A stretch of DNA of 64,000 bases, taken from Doryteuthis pealeii. Its lineage: Eukaryota > Mollusca > Cephalopoda > Myopsida > Loliginidae. The position numbers and the translations under genes were made by a program. The stretch is from contig CM042147.1 in the NCBI GenBank assembly GCA_023376005.1, forward strand, positions 115,431,494 through 115,495,493, given 5' to 3'. Below the pieces are notes generated by a model, which did no database searches, was not told where the DNA came from, and saw nothing but the letters and a program-made list of their open reading frames with translations. Shown in pieces: positions 1-10,680 of this stretch (the stretch's first letter is position 1; every line of letters starts with the position of its first letter).

Positions 1-40
1 ATTATCATCATTTCAAATCCTTTTCTATATTTATTTACTT

Positions 41-176
41 CACGGTTTGCTCAATGGAAAGAGCATCCACATAGGAATCATAAGGTTCCAAGTTCAGTAC
101 TTGCCCTCACCGACTCTGTGCATGAAAAGCACAGCTTGGATTTGTGTGGTAAAATGGAGAGTTAATGGTACATGTA
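41..176 (+). mobile_element. SINE-A copy, 3'-truncated
   Basis: A degenerate tRNA-like head (box A region GGTTTGCTCAATGGAAAGAG, box B-like GGTTCCAAGTTCAGTAC) is followed by the SINE-A body with the AGCACAGCTTGGATTTG segment. It stops after the GTTAATGGTA part of the body, where the hammerhead/peptide fragment begins. Compare the fuller copies at 9,056 and 10,180. Confidence 0.7.
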
Positions 177-420
177 GCACTCCACCTCAGTCACAAAAAC
201 AATCACAAATATGTGTTTTTTGTTGAACTGTACAGACAATTCCTGTCGGACAAGTTTTTGGTTGATCCATTCCAATTTTCGGGCCTTCTTTCTGGTGTTG
301 GGGTGTAACTGGTATAACAGTCCCCCAAATGTTTCAAAACAAGCGCTTTCGGCAATACAATTTGCCATCCTCAGGTGGAAACGATGGTATGATTTCATGT
401 CTCGTTTTAACGAGAACGAG
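177..420 (-). mobile_element. Penelope-like fragment with hammerhead core and short conserved peptide
   Basis: On the minus strand a CTGAGGA...GAAAG hammerhead-like motif is followed by an open stretch reading FGGLLYQLHPN, then KKARKLEWINQKLVRQE and QFNKKH. The same peptide pattern (FGGL, a basic xARKLExI block, then FN) recurs at 3.4-3.9 kb and 17.1-17.8 kb, so it is a dispersed element and not a gene. Hammerheads next to the start of a retroelement ORF are known from Penelope-like elements. The assignment is inference, because no reverse transcriptase core is present. Confidence 0.4.
322..378 (-). ncRNA. hammerhead-like ribozyme motif (degenerate)
   Basis: Minus strand: CUGAGGA, one extra U, helix II GGCAA/UUGCC, then GAAA. 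A possible helix I is CCAC before the core with GGGG further on, with one mismatch. The GGGGGACU strand also encodes the start of the FGGL peptide, as at 17,416. Fold by eye only. Confidence 0.4.
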
Positions 421-550
421 TAGTAGCAAGGAATTAGAAGTGGGAGGTAATAACCATTGGTAGTTGAGGTTCTAGGAATGGTAGTGGTTCATCCAGCATT
501 GCAGTAGTGATTTTTTATATATATATATATGTGTGTATGTCCATATTTAA

Positions 551-800
551 GGTGCTGGTTTAGCTTAGTTGATAGAGCATCCATCTAGGAACCTCAAGGT
601 TACAGGTTCAATACTGTTCCCAGCCAACCTAGCGCATGTGTAGCAAAGCTTGATTTATCTGATTGGAGTGGTAACATGGGGAGCTGATGGTAAGTGGTGC
701 TTTCCCTCAGAAAAAACAATCCGTGGTGAAAAAGGGATAGACTCCCTAACTGTCTAGATGATACTGACAGTTGGCTCCTCTGCAAACTTTACTACTTACA
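551..800 (+). mobile_element. SINE-A copy
   Basis: tRNA-like head with box A TAGCTTAGTTGATAGAGC and box B GGTTCAATACTG, followed by the family body (AGCACAG-like segment, GGAGCTGATGGTAAG, GATAGACTCCCT) and the end CTTTACTACTTAC. It is diverged, so probably old. A (TA)n/(TG)n stretch lies just upstream at 516-540. Confidence 0.75.
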
Positions 801-1189
801 GTTTGTAGAGTCTAAGCCCTGTCGACAGGGAAGGCATATATAAAAAATAGGTATTTACCAAACCTGTATTATAAGAGGTCCCCTGTGTTTCAGGATTAAT
901 CTAGATGACAGTATTTTTTAGATGCTAGGAACTCCATTTTAAAATTATAATTTAAGAGGATTGTTCCTCATATCCGCAGTCTATTTGCTGTATTTGATAC
1001 CATTTAATTGTGTACAAAAAAATTCATATGAAATGAATGTACATATAAATGTACAATGTATGGGATTCCCCAACCTCTAAGCATAAAATAACCCCAGACA
1101 AGTTGACATGCCATTTCAATCAATCACACAATCACACATACACATACATGAATATTGTGGCATTTGTTCTGTAATGTAATGTAATCATA
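801..1189. other. no gene or recognised repeat
   Basis: AT-rich sequence with stops in all frames. I see no family match within the window and nothing assignable. Confidence 0.5.
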
Positions 1190-1820
1190 GGAAATGAACA
1201 CAGCAACATGAGTTCAAATCCTGAACAAGACTGATTGCATTTCACATGATGCTAATACCCTTGGAAAAGGTATGCATTCAACTATTCTCCCTCTAGCTAA
1301 GGGTAAACACTAGGACAGACTAGGATCTTTAAACAGTCTTGGAGAGAGAAAACTTTGAATTCAGACATTGTCCTTGTATGGAGGAGTTGGTAAATATATA
1401 CAAACTTGAGGAATTTATGGAAGCGCTTGGTGTAATGGTTAAAGTCGTAGGAAATGGACTCCTCGACCTGAGTTCAAATCCTAGATGAGGGTATCTACAT
1501 TTCTCTTAGCTAATACTCTTGGGAAAGGTATGCATCCACTTACTCTCCTTCCAGTTATGGGTAAATAGCAGGGCAGAATAGGCTCTTTAGCCTTGGCTGG
1601 ACAACCTGTCTAGAAGAAAGGAAAACTCTGAATTCAAAGCTGTTTAACTCTGCCTAAAAAAATAACCTTGTGTCGCATGCTGCTCGTTCAGAGAGGTTGG
1701 TAAATTTATAGAAGTAAACTTGAAGAACAGCAGATGTTTTCCCGACTGAATCCTCCATAAACTCTTTGACCAGAGTTCAAATCCTAGATGAGGATAACTA
1801 CATTTCACTTATGAGTGATT
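1190..1820 (+). mobile_element. SINE-B cluster: one fuller copy and two fragments
   Basis: 1,190-1,395 has box B (GAGTTCAAATCC) and the body, but its box A is lost. 1,421-1,705 has box A GGTGTAATGGTTAAAGTC, box B GAGTTCAAATCC, and the body with ACCTGTCTAGAAGAAAGG and GTAAATTTATA end. 1,770-1,820 is a third box B fragment. All share one orientation, like a series of truncated insertions or a local duplication. SINE-B recurs at 5,456, 24,571 (minus) and 26,996. Confidence 0.75.
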
Positions 1821-2568
1821 CCATCCAGAAAAAAGTAAAATTGTCACCCATCCCTTTCAATTTTTCTGAAATTTTTTCCAGGTGGTAAAGTTAGACAATC
1901 CCCAAAACTTGAGCTTCCAATTCCAAAAATTGGCAGAGTTATTTCAATTTTTAGCTCTCCAAATTTGGTGGGGTTCACAAAAAATGGCGACTTTTTGTAA
2001 TCTATTTTTGTCTACAATGAGTTCTAGAGCTTTCCTACTACTAAAAATTGGTTTATAAAAATTTGAATTTGCGTCACATCCTGCTCAGGTGGAGAGGTTG
2101 GTAAATAAGTACAAACTTCAAGAACAGCAGATATTTTTCCCGACTGGATTCTCCATAAACTAATACAAACAAAAAGAATACCCAATTTCCAAGAAAATTC
2201 AGGAACTTTCAATATTCTGAGACTTAATCTGTTTCCCAGACATTGACCTGAAGCATTTTTCTACATATCAGCTCCAAGTTATCTTTAAAAACATCCGTCG
2301 ACCCAAGGAATTATCCAACCTCATCTGTAGTTGTTGTCGGCTCCTAAGGCTTGTCTCTGAGGATGACATCCACAGATACAGGCATTTGGAATTTCGGCAT
2401 TAAGCTTTTATTTTAATCTTCAAATTTATAGCTTACTAATGCATCTTGAGGAACCATAAGTTCTTCTTAGACTGGACTGTCCACTTTTAAGATGCACTCA
2501 GCTTGGATATTTTCCGCTGAAAGAAAAAAACAGATTAAATCATGCTTTCATCTTTTCATTAATCAATA
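1821..2568. other. low-copy AT-rich DNA with a short direct repeat
   Basis: No gene is supported. A ~70 bp segment at 2,092-2,165 (GAGAGGTTGGTAAATAAG... to the CCCGACTGGATTC end) repeats 1,690-1,760 with changes, so part of the SINE-B neighbourhood was duplicated locally. The rest is unassigned. Confidence 0.5.
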
Positions 2569-3170
2569 CTAGCAAATATATGCACCCTCCGGGTGCAAGT
2601 ATTCAAGTTTTAATGTAATGAAATATTGTATTAAATTAGAGGCAGACAAAAAGATATGTAACAGAGTGGGGGTATAATAGAAAAATAGAAATGAAACTTA
2701 CTCTTCCATCACTCCCGTCTTTCATTGTTGAATTTTACTTATTTAACTATTTAGTTAAATTAGGAAATAAAGAATAAAATGATAGTTATTTTTTTTGTTA
2801 ATGGATTTCATTTAAGATTCATTGAAGAGATTGTTGCTTATATTCATTAAAATAAAACCAAACAATTAGAAATCAATAATACTAAGCACATATTTAATAA
2901 AATCACATTTTTAATATCAATATGCAAATTAGCCTTCCCATTTACACTGCAAACCGCTATTTTTTGTATATATAAATACAATTGCATGTTATTTGTATGT
3001 AGATATGGACAACACTAATAAAAAGGTGAAGCAATTTTATTAATAATTGAGTTTTAAATATAAATAAAATCATGGAGAATGTGATGTAAATAACTATGTT
3101 AATTGTGACTCGATTAGTAATATAGTTTCGGTTACAGACAGAAAAACACACAATCTCCATTATAATAAGA
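2569..3170 (-). mobile_element. non-autonomous Helitron-like element
   Basis: Read on the minus strand it begins TCTTATTATAATGGAGATTG and ends with a 7 bp hairpin (TGCACCC, loop GGA, GGGTGCA), eight bases, then CTAG. It lies between A and T. TC start, 3' hairpin, CTRR end and A|T insertion are the canonical Helitron signature. No Rep/helicase ORF is present. The body is AT-rich. The boundaries are confirmed by the self-nested copy at 10,681. Confidence 0.75.
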
Positions 3171-3221
3171 TATTACAGATATTAGGATGTTTATAATACA
3201 CACACTCACATACACATATGA

Positions 3222-3259
<38 letters not shown>

Positions 3260-3273
3260 TAAGTTAAATCAAT

Positions 3274-3317
3274 CCATGTACAGTCCTGTTTCAATATAAC
3301 ACATCTCTTCAGTGTGG
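3274..3317 (-). ncRNA. hammerhead-like motif, left outer arm
   Basis: Minus strand: CCACA, CUGAAGA, helix II starting GAUGUG, GAAA, C-AGGACU-G, UA, then CAUGG. Both catalytic core boxes are intact. Helix I is damaged: CAUGG where UGUGG would pair with CCACA. The partner arm at 3,928 has the intact UGUGG. Confidence 0.5.
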
Positions 3318-3337
3318 CTAGGCCTAGCAGGCTATAA

Positions 3338-3372
<35 letters not shown>

Positions 3373-3373
<1 letters not shown>

Positions 3374-3563
3374 AGAATTAAACAAAAGGCACGTCTCCTG
3401 TATCACAATTTTATTAACGATTTTATTAAATGTTGGCCAGAAAGCTCAAAGATTGTTAATAAAATTGTTAAACAGGAGACGTGCCTTTTGTTTAATTCTA
3501 CATGTATAAATGAAAGAATCCTGCCCAAATACACAAACACACTCACACACACACACACACATA

Positions 3564-3618
<55 letters not shown>

Positions 3619-3874
3619 TTAACAATTTTATTAACAATCTTTTCAAGCTTTCTGGCCAACATTTTTACATTTGGATGGAATCTGTAGATTAGTCCACCGG
3701 TTCTTTTCCCAAGTACTTTTGGCACTTCAAAGTGACATCATTAGTTATACTTGGGAAAAGAACATTAGTGGACTAATCTACAGATTCCATCCAAATGTAA
3801 AAAAAGTTGGCCAGAAAACTCAAAAAGATTGTTAATAAAATTGTTAAACAGGACACGTGCCTTTTGTTTAATTC

Positions 3875-3890
<16 letters not shown>
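3373..3890. mobile_element. Penelope-like peptide fragments in opposite orientations
   Basis: Four arms: 3,373-3,425 (minus), 3,428-3,545 (plus), 3,618-3,735 (minus) and 3,745-3,885 (plus). The best translation (minus, near 3,640-3,720) contains GGLIYRFHPN and an ARKLEKIVNKIVK block. The plus arms continue with CLLFNSTCINERILPKYT into a (CA)n tract. The frame runs on into microsatellite, so these are fragments and not genes. Family naming is inference. Confidence 0.4.
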
Positions 3891-3913
<23 letters not shown>

Positions 3914-3927
3914 CCTGCTAAGCCTAG

Positions 3928-3971
3928 CCACACTGAAGAGATGTGTTATATTTAAACAGGACTGTATGTGG
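3928..3971 (+). ncRNA. hammerhead-like motif, right outer arm
   Basis: CCACA (helix I), CUGAAGA, a weak GU-rich helix II, UAAA in place of GAAA (G12 changed), C-AGGACU-G for helix III, UA at the cleavage position, then UGUGG closing a 5 bp helix I. Together with the left arm (GAAA kept, helix I damaged) the inferred ancestor matches the type I consensus. Confidence 0.5.
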
Positions 3972-3990
3972 ATTGATTTAACTTATCTGA

Positions 3991-4795
3991 GGCAACTGGT
4001 AATGGTAGCTCCATCGATCTCATGTCTTACATTTTTTTCAGATAGGATCAGTTACGTGTTTTTGCAACTGAAATGATTTTTTTAAAGACTGGTGAATCTT
4101 TAATTATTACACAGAGAGCTTTTGGAACTCATTTCATGTTACTTCAGAATGATGCTGTTATGGGTTGAAAACTTCAGAATAGATGTAATTTTAAAAATTA
4201 AATAAAAACTGTAGCTCTTTATTTAAACAATAGTGAAATATTTTTTTTTTTGATATCAGTTACATTGTTCTTTTTGTCAACCTTGATCATATTTGACAAA
4301 AAACTCAGACTCCAATGAAAGACAACAACTAACACTGGTGTGAAAAACTCGCAGGGCATGATATGATCTATTAATAATGGAGATTCAGTCTCTATTTTTC
4401 TGTAACCAAAACTATGTCACTGCTTACGTCACATTACCCAAAATCATCATAACATAGAATGAATACACTCAAAATTTGAGCATGAAACCTTAGCTGGTCC
4501 TCATTGTTTTTTAAAACAAGTTTTAATAAATACATACCTGTTATTAAATATTTATATATAGTTTGTTTTATTTTAACATATATTTGAAATTATCAGAACT
4601 ATGTTTTCTTTTCAAATTGTTTTATTTTTTTACTCCTTTGATAAATTTAATCTTACTTACTTATGGTACAAACTCTCTAGCATTGAATTTTTAACTCCCA
4701 CACCCTCAGGCAATATTTTTCAAAAATTAATTCTTACAATGTCGGAAGGTATTTTTTTGTGCTAGTAATTATAATGATAATAATAACAATAAAAG
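3991..4795. other. no gene or recognised repeat
   Basis: AT-rich low-copy sequence with short poly-T runs and a short ATAATGATAATAATAAC stretch near the end. Nothing assignable. Confidence 0.5.
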
Positions 4796-5040
4796 TCATC
4801 ATCATCATCATGTTCCAGCAACACAGATATCCATGACAATCTCGCCAACCCTCCCTATCATTCATTGCTCCTGGGAGGTCTCTGTGCAGCATCCAGTATC
4901 CATGCAGAGCTGGTCAATGTATGTCTTTGCTGGTTGGCCCACTCTGGCATGCCCATGTGATGGCTTCCACAGAAGAACATCACTTATGAGTTCGTCCTTG
5001 CTTCTCAAGCAGTGTCTGGCGTGTTTCATTCACATTACAT
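4796..5040 (-). pseudogene. RTE-type LINE 3' tail fragment
   Basis: On the minus strand, with interruptions, it reads like the C-terminal tail of an RTE-class ORF2: WxxxxP-TxGHA-like, IDQL and a PGAMNDREGWR-type segment. The end lies next to (CATCAT)n on the plus strand, meaning a (GAT)n-like 3' tail. Related copies are at 7,808 and 20,843. It is 5'-truncated and frame-broken. The rest of the element is absent. Confidence 0.6.
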
Positions 5041-5455
5041 AGATGGTTTGTGTGATATGGGGCAGGTCGCCGTACGGCTGTTTTCTCGTGGGTGTTGTTT
5101 CACATCTTGTTTAAGACTGCACACAGCATTCTTGTGCAGCTACCATCTAGCTTATTCTCCAGTTGCTTTGTTTAGGGTCCAGGGGTGGGAAGCACCTGTA
5201 CAGTAGCTCTGATACAACTATGGCCTGGAAGAATAGTTACTTTAACTTGCCAGTGAGAATAGATGTTGTGGTTGTTGTTTATTGATTTGATCAGCATATC
5301 AACCCATCTGGGGTTATGTCATGCCTAACAGTTAGGAAGTAATACATATTGTGTATTTATATTTATACTTTTTAGTAATTGGTTTTAAAAATCTGTTAGC
5401 ATTATTGGGGATTATGTTGTATGGTATTGATTTGTTTCATGTCTATATTCTATGG
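5041..5455. other. no gene or recognised repeat
   Basis: Low-copy sequence. The stretch just after 5,040 may be more of the decayed LINE, but I cannot align it by eye. No gene is supported. Confidence 0.4.
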
Positions 5456-5745
5456 TATAAGGAAGCGCGTGGTGTAATGGTTAAAGTCATGGGAAATGGA
5501 CTCGTGGCCCCGAGTTCAAATCCTGGAACGTGGTAATTACATTTCACTTAGCGCTAATACCCTTGGGGAAAGGTATCAATCCTACTCTCCCTCCAGCTAT
5601 GGGTAAATAGCAGGACAGACTGGGTTCTTTAACCATGGCTAGGTAACCAGTCTAGGAGAAGGAAAACTCTGAATTCAAACCTGCTGAACTCCGCTTAAGA
5701 AATTGACCTCGTGTCGTATCCTGCTCGTGTGGAGGAGTTGGTAGA
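5456..5745 (+). mobile_element. SINE-B, near full length
   Basis: Begins AAGGAAGCGCGTGGTGTAAT, with box A GGTGTAATGGTTAAAGTC and box B CGAGTTCAAATCC. The body has TTGGGGAAAGGTAT, GGTAAATAGCAGGACAGACT and GAATTCAAACCTG. The end is GAGGAGTTGGTAGATATATA running into (TA)n. It is the best plus-strand copy and a good reference for the family. Confidence 0.85.
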
Positions 5746-6060
5746 TATATATATTCTATATATATCTATATATATATATATAGATATATATATATATTCT
5801 ATGGTATAATTTTATTTCCCTCAAAAAAGAGAGAATATCCTCCATGTTAACGTTTTCAAACAGATCTTTCATACTGTTTGCTTTAAAATAACGGCTTCTA
5901 ATGTGAGCAAAAAACCTGCATTCCATGAATAAGTGTTTAACTATCAAAGGTGTTTGACATATTCCACATTGTGGTTGTTGTTCACTGGTAATAAAGAGAG
6001 AGAGAGAGAGAGAGAGAGAATAGAATATTGAATTGTCTCATAAGAAGACTAAACTACAGA
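5746..6060. other. TA repeats, (GA)n and unassigned DNA
   Basis: (TA)n with interruptions to about 5,800, then AT-rich DNA, then a (GA)n tract at 5,997-6,019. The minus-strand open frame here is read through the (TA)n and is not credible as a gene. Confidence 0.6.
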
Positions 6061-6562
6061 GTGAAGTTTGGCGACCCGTGATGCTTAAGGATAGAACCCA
6101 GGTGGATGAGCAGTTCATGACATGCAATACTCCCCTTTGGCCTATCTTGGGCTAGACGGGCGGTCGGAGAGACCCCCTCCGATCAATCGGCTGGTCACGT
6201 CAAACCCTAGCACCTATATGATTTTCCCAACCCTATTGCCCTTATGGCAAGCCCCAACCCCTTTTTATCATATGGGTGCTAGAAGGCAGTGGCTGCAGGT
6301 CTACATGTCCTAGGAATGACGTTAAACTCTATATGATGGTGAGGTTCCAGTTTTGGAGGTTTGGGGAATGTGGAGCACCCCTGGTCCACTCTGACCCGGA
6401 GTGGTAGTACATTAGGGTCCCATCTATGGGTTGAATAGAAAAACATGAGTTTATAAACAAAATTGTATTATCCATTAAGAATTGATTTATTTCAAAATTT
6501 TATTGGCATTAAATGACCCACTGAGGTTGATATGCCATAAAACAAAACAAACCAAACCATTC
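6061..6562 (+). mobile_element. element C (unclassified retroposon with A-rich tail)
   Basis: A ~500 bp dispersed repeat from about GCGACCCGTGATGCTTAAGG to the A-rich end ATAAAACAAAACAAACC. A relatively GC-rich front (GACGGGCGGTCGGAGAG) is followed by a segment with CTCTGACCCGGAGTGGTAGT. Reverse-orientation copies lie at 16,047-16,635 and 34,807-35,165. Tandem 3' portions lie at 41.1-42.2 kb. The A-rich tail suggests target-primed insertion. I cannot name the family. Confidence 0.7.
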
Positions 6563-6949
6563 TCCTTGTTTTCTATAAAACTAGAGACTTAATCTTTGAG
6601 GATTTTTCTTGAAAGGTTTCGAGCCAGTCAATATATATGGACGGTCAGAATAGGTTTCTAAATTTTCAAAAGGAAGACCACTTAAATTGTGACAAGCATC
6701 CAATAAGTATCTGTCATTCTTCCTGATGATGATTCTGTCAATAACAGCAGTCATCCAATAAATGGACGTCATTTCCGTAATAGTAATTTTATCAAATGAG
6801 AAACTTATTCCCCTCGAGCAATGGTTCCGTTACTTTCCAGACAATCAGGATTTAGCATCATAAACGAAGCGGACGTTACACGGTAATGCAAATGCACAAT
6901 TGGAAGAACTGGCTCAGTGTAATGTGAGTGGTAGCAGCACAAAATTGAC
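6563..6949. other. no gene or recognised repeat
   Basis: Low-copy sequence. No frame is convincing and no repeat match is seen within the window. Confidence 0.45.
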
Positions 6950-7807
6950 AGTAGTAAATTAATGTTGGTATCAGCCATACAGCGAGGGAGTCTATCCCTT
7001 TTTTGTTAGCGCTTGACCTAAGAGATTATTTTAGCATATGAGGTAGAGCAGCACACCTACCATCACCTCCTCACATTATTGCACAGATCCATGTGCTACT
7101 CATACGCTGAACTGAACCAGGAACATTGTAATTCGACTGAACTAAGTCAGTAAGTAAAGTTGTCAGGGTGGCTTAAGGTCAGTGACAACCATACAGTGAG
7201 GGAGTCTATCCCCTTTTCACTAGCACTAGATCAAAGAGATTATTTTTGCGTCTGAGGTGGAGCAGTACACCTATCATCAGCTCCTCACTTTACCACACAG
7301 ATCCCTGTGCTACTCATGCTCTGAGTTGGCGAGGGCCATTATCGAACCAGGAACCTCGAGATTCCTAAGCAGATGCTATACTGACTAAGTAAAGTATGGC
7401 CTAGGGTCGGTATCAGCCAATCAGCGAGGGAGTCCATCCCCTTTTTGCTAGAGCTAGACTGAGGAGATTGTTTTTTGGCATCTGAGGTGGAGTGCCACAC
7501 CTACCATCAGCTCCTAACTTTACCACACTGATCCCGGATGCTCTACTGATTGAGCTAAGTAAGTAAGTAAAGTCGTTGGGGTGGCCTAGGGTCGGTGAGG
7601 GATTCTATCCCCTTTTTGCTAGTGCTTGACCAGGGAGATTATTTTAGCGTCTGAGGCGGAGTGCCACACTTACCATCAGCTCATCAGCTCATCACTTTAC
7701 CACACAGATCACTCTGCTACTCATACGCTGAGTTGACGAGAGACGTTATCAAACCAGGAACCTTGTGATTCCTAGGTGGACGCTCTAGCAAATGAGCTAA
7801 ACCGGCC
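6950..7807 (-). mobile_element. four SINE-A units in head-to-tail tandem
   Basis: Units at about 6,950-7,152, 7,153-7,386, 7,387-7,561 and 7,562-7,807 each repeat the order: AGCGAGGGAGTCTATCCC-like tail end, CTACCATCAGCTCCT, GTGCTACTCATACGCTGAG, then the tRNA-like head ending GAGCTAAACCGGCC in the last unit. All are on the minus strand with little between them. Some heads are truncated. Confidence 0.8.
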
Positions 7808-8372
7808 ATATTGTTCATTGCATATTGAAAGCTTTAAGGAGAATGTTGATGGAGAGCCCAAGTGTTGGCAGGGTGGACAAGGTTAGAAGACCAGTTCATG
7901 TACCTAGGTAGTAATATCTCATCTACAGAAAGTGATGTCAGTATATACATAGGAAAGCATAGAGTATTGATCATATGGAAACCTGAACACTAAGATGTAG
8001 CCATAGTGCTATAGTATGGCTGCACCACTTCAATTAACAAAACGATTAGAAAAAACATAGATGGGAACTACACAAGGATGCTGTGTGCTATCCTGAACAA
8101 ATCCTGGAAGCAGCACACACACAAAAAAAAGCAGTTTACAGCCACTTACCTCTACTCACACAAACGATCCAAGCAAGATATGTGGAAAAGTAAGGACATA
8201 CTCATAACTGATGTTCTCCTGTGGACAACTACACATGGACACACCAGAGTGGGCCGACTAGCAAAGACTTACATAGATCAGCTCTGTGCAGATACTGGAT
8301 GTTATGAGAAGCAATATCCGATAAGGACAGGAGACATCGGAATTCATGCTATCAGTTTTACATAATGATGAT
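7808..8372 (+). pseudogene. RTE-type LINE ORF2 C-terminal tail, frame-broken
   Basis: A piece reading RMLCAILNKSWKQH, then with changes DILITDVLLWTTTHGHTRVG and KTYIDQLCADTGC, matches the familiar tail of RTE-class ORF2 proteins. The upstream part (~7,960-8,080) reads YGC-T and IDGNYTRML in shifted frames. It ends at a TAATGATGATGATG tail, as expected for RTE 3' microsatellite ends. No catalytic domain remains. Confidence 0.7.
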
Positions 8373-8384
8373 GATGTTATATAC

Positions 8385-8424
<40 letters not shown>

Positions 8425-8846
8425 GTATATGCATGTATACATATACATATATATGTAATATATACATATACATATGTAACATGTATATATATGTGTTGGA
8501 TTTTGTGTCAAGTATTCAACTCTGTTACAAAATGAATGCCAAACTAAAACTAGAGTTTGGTAGGTGGCTTATATGGAGCTTTGGATTGTTCCATTATGAA
8601 CTCAGGCAAATTCATTTCCTGAGTTCTGATTGGCTGTTGGATTTCAGGGTGAGTAAGAACATGGATAAGTACCCACTCTTCAGCCATCACTTTGCATTAT
8701 GCCAGCAGCATGCAAGGACTGTATTTAAGTTACAGCTTGCCTGTTGTTCTCATCTGCTAACTCGACGGTAGTTAGAACCCCACTGCGATGGTGAGTATCA
8801 TATTGTTTGTATATATATGTATATATATATTTATATAAGTATATAC
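8373..8846. other. (TA)n microsatellite and unassigned DNA
   Basis: (TA)n and TACATA-rich sequence to about 8,490, then ~350 bp of low-copy DNA. The open frame over it is mostly the IYIYIY of the microsatellite. Confidence 0.5.
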
Positions 8847-9025
8847 GGTTTAACTTAGTTGGTAAAGCATCCACCTTGGAACAACAAGGTTCTGGGTTCA
8901 GTACCAGCCCTCGCCAAATCAGCATATGAGTAGCACAGCTTGGATTTGAGTGGTAAAGTGGTAATGGTAGGTGTGGTGCTCCACCTCAGATGTAAAAACA
9001 ATCTCTCTGGTTTAGCACTGATACC
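8847..9025 (+). mobile_element. SINE-A, 3'-truncated
   Basis: Head with box A GGTTTAACTTAGTTGGTAAAG and box B TTCTGGGTTCAGTACC, body to the ATCTCTCTGGTTTAGC segment, then TA-rich sequence. It is flanked by (TA)n on both sides. Confidence 0.75.
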
Positions 9026-9055
9026 AATATATACATATGTATATATATGAATATT

Positions 9056-9312
9056 GGGCCGGGTTAGCTCAGTCGGTAGAGCGTTCGGCTAGAAACCACA
9101 AGGTTCCTAGTTCGATACCGGTCATTGCCAACTCAGCGTATGAGTAGCACAGGGATCTGTGCGGTAAAGTAAGGAGCTGATGGTAGGTGTGGCGCTCCAC
9201 CTGAGACACTAAAATAATCTCCTCAGTCTAGCGCTATTGAATAGGGGATAGACTCCCTCGCTGACTGGCTGATACCGACATTTGGCCACCCCGATGACTT
9301 TACTTTACTTTT
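9056..9312 (+). mobile_element. SINE-A, full length
   Basis: Reference copy. tRNA-like head GGGCCGGGTTAGCTCAGTCG with box A TTAGCTCAGTCGGTAGAGCG and box B GTTCGATACCG. The body has GAGTAGCACAGGGATCTGTG, GGAGCTGATGGTAGGTGTGG and GGATAGACTCCCTCGCTGAC. It ends in CTTTACTTTACTTTTATA. A (TA)n tract at 9,333-9,373 follows. The head resembles tRNA-Lys (inference from box A). Pol III transcription is expected for the family. Confidence 0.9.
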
Positions 9313-9328
9313 ATATATGAATATGTCA

Positions 9329-9373
<45 letters not shown>

Positions 9374-9375
<2 letters not shown>

Positions 9376-10179
9376 ATTGATTACATGCATCTGTGAAATT
9401 GTGAGATAGAAATTGTAAATCTGGATTACTGTAAAGAAAGTATTATTTTCAGATATGATTAGCTCCCTTTTTTTGTATTCTCATATCTGCAACCTTAAAT
9501 CCTGTTAAGGATTCCTGTCCCCCCAGCATCCATCCACTCCCCCTTTCCACCTCTCCTGTTGCTGCTATTGTCTCTGACAAACATCCAGCTTCACCACCCC
9601 ACATTAATCTGATAATATTTTCTAAGAGGTTTTACTATCAGAATGCTTGTCTCTTTAACACCAGCTTCATCTATTATTCCAGAAAGTCTCAATTTTTTTT
9701 TTCTTCATTCAACAGATACCTTTATCCTTTGTGAATGACAGCAGTAATATCCTCGTTCTGTTCACTGCAAATCCAGCTCAACATTTGTAGTTATGATTAC
9801 AGCCGCTCACAAAAGAATAAAGAGCTAACTCTTGAAACAGAGAGTCTGTCCATTCATTGGCTCCAAGGGGATTTGAGACAGGTTTCTTTTGAAATCAAAG
9901 AAAGTTTCTAGAATCATATTTCTTTTTAGGCCTCACAAAAGAAATTGAGTACTTAATATATTTATTCAGTACTAGTATCCGATGCTAACAGATACATATA
10001 AAAACACAGGACAATAAGTTACAAAACAATTAACCAGACAACTTACAAGAAATAGAGGAGGGTCAAATGCAATATAGCCAAACACAGTAAGATATAGTCC
10101 AAATATAAATCAGCTTATTAATCCACTGTTGAAGTCCTTAATTGTAAATTATTTAAGACTATGAGTTCATATATACATA
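9374..10179. other. no gene or recognised repeat
   Basis: About 800 bp of low-copy sequence of more ordinary composition than its surroundings. No long frame, splice pattern or repeat match could be supported. Confidence 0.45.
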
Positions 10180-10432
10180 TGGGCCGGGTTAGCTCAGTCG
10201 GTAGAGCGTACGGCTAGAAACCACAAGGTTCCCAGTTCGATACCAGTCCCCACCAACTCAGTGTATGAGTAGCACAGGGATCTGTGCGGTAAAGTAAGGA
10301 GCTGATGGTAGGTGTGGCGCTCCACCTCAGATGCTAAAGCAATCTCCTTGGTCTAGCGCTATTGAAAAGGAGATAGACTCCCTCGCTGCATGGCTGATAC
10401 CGACTTTAGGCCGCCCCGTCGACTTTACTTTT
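10180..10432 (+). mobile_element. SINE-A, full length
   Basis: Nearly identical by eye to the copy at 9,056, with the same GGGCCGGGTTAGCTCAGTCG start and the CGACTTTACTTTTTACTTTT end. The closeness of the two copies points to recent activity. Confidence 0.9.
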
Positions 10433-10680
10433 TACTTTTTATATATATATGTGTGTGTGTGTAGGTATATAATCAATTTGGTTTGAACATTGAATAGGCG
10501 TGAAACTGACAGCTATGAAGTCCTGTTCATTTATATTTTCACTTCCCTAAATTATATATATATACTCTATCAGTGATATTGATCATTCTTTACTTATAGA
10601 TATAGCAAACTCTATTATCTATACTAGCAAATATATGCACCCTCCGGGTGCAAGTATTTAAGTTTTAATATAATAAAATA

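Larger units (their letters stand above)
3258..3990. repeat. foldback (inverted-repeat) structure with nested arms
   Basis: The outer arms, about 3,258-3,338 and 3,908-3,985, are near-perfect reverse complements and each carries a hammerhead-like motif. Inside are two further inverted pairs of the Penelope-like fragment (3,373-3,510 and 3,620-3,890). (TA)n and (TG)n/(CA)n tracts separate the arms. The whole could fold back as DNA or RNA. Inverted partial copies are a habit of Penelope-like elements. Confidence 0.7.

Noticed and set aside
3312..3725. Open frames rich in IYIYIY and THTHTH (also near 8,346, 12,401, 17,576, 38,434 and 59,195)
   Set aside because: They are translations of (TA)n and (CA)n microsatellites plus flanking repeat.
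9056..9130. Functional tRNA gene
   Set aside because: The heads of SINE-A, SINE-B and SINE-H have good A and B boxes but no proper cloverleaf with paired acceptor ends, and each continues into a family body.
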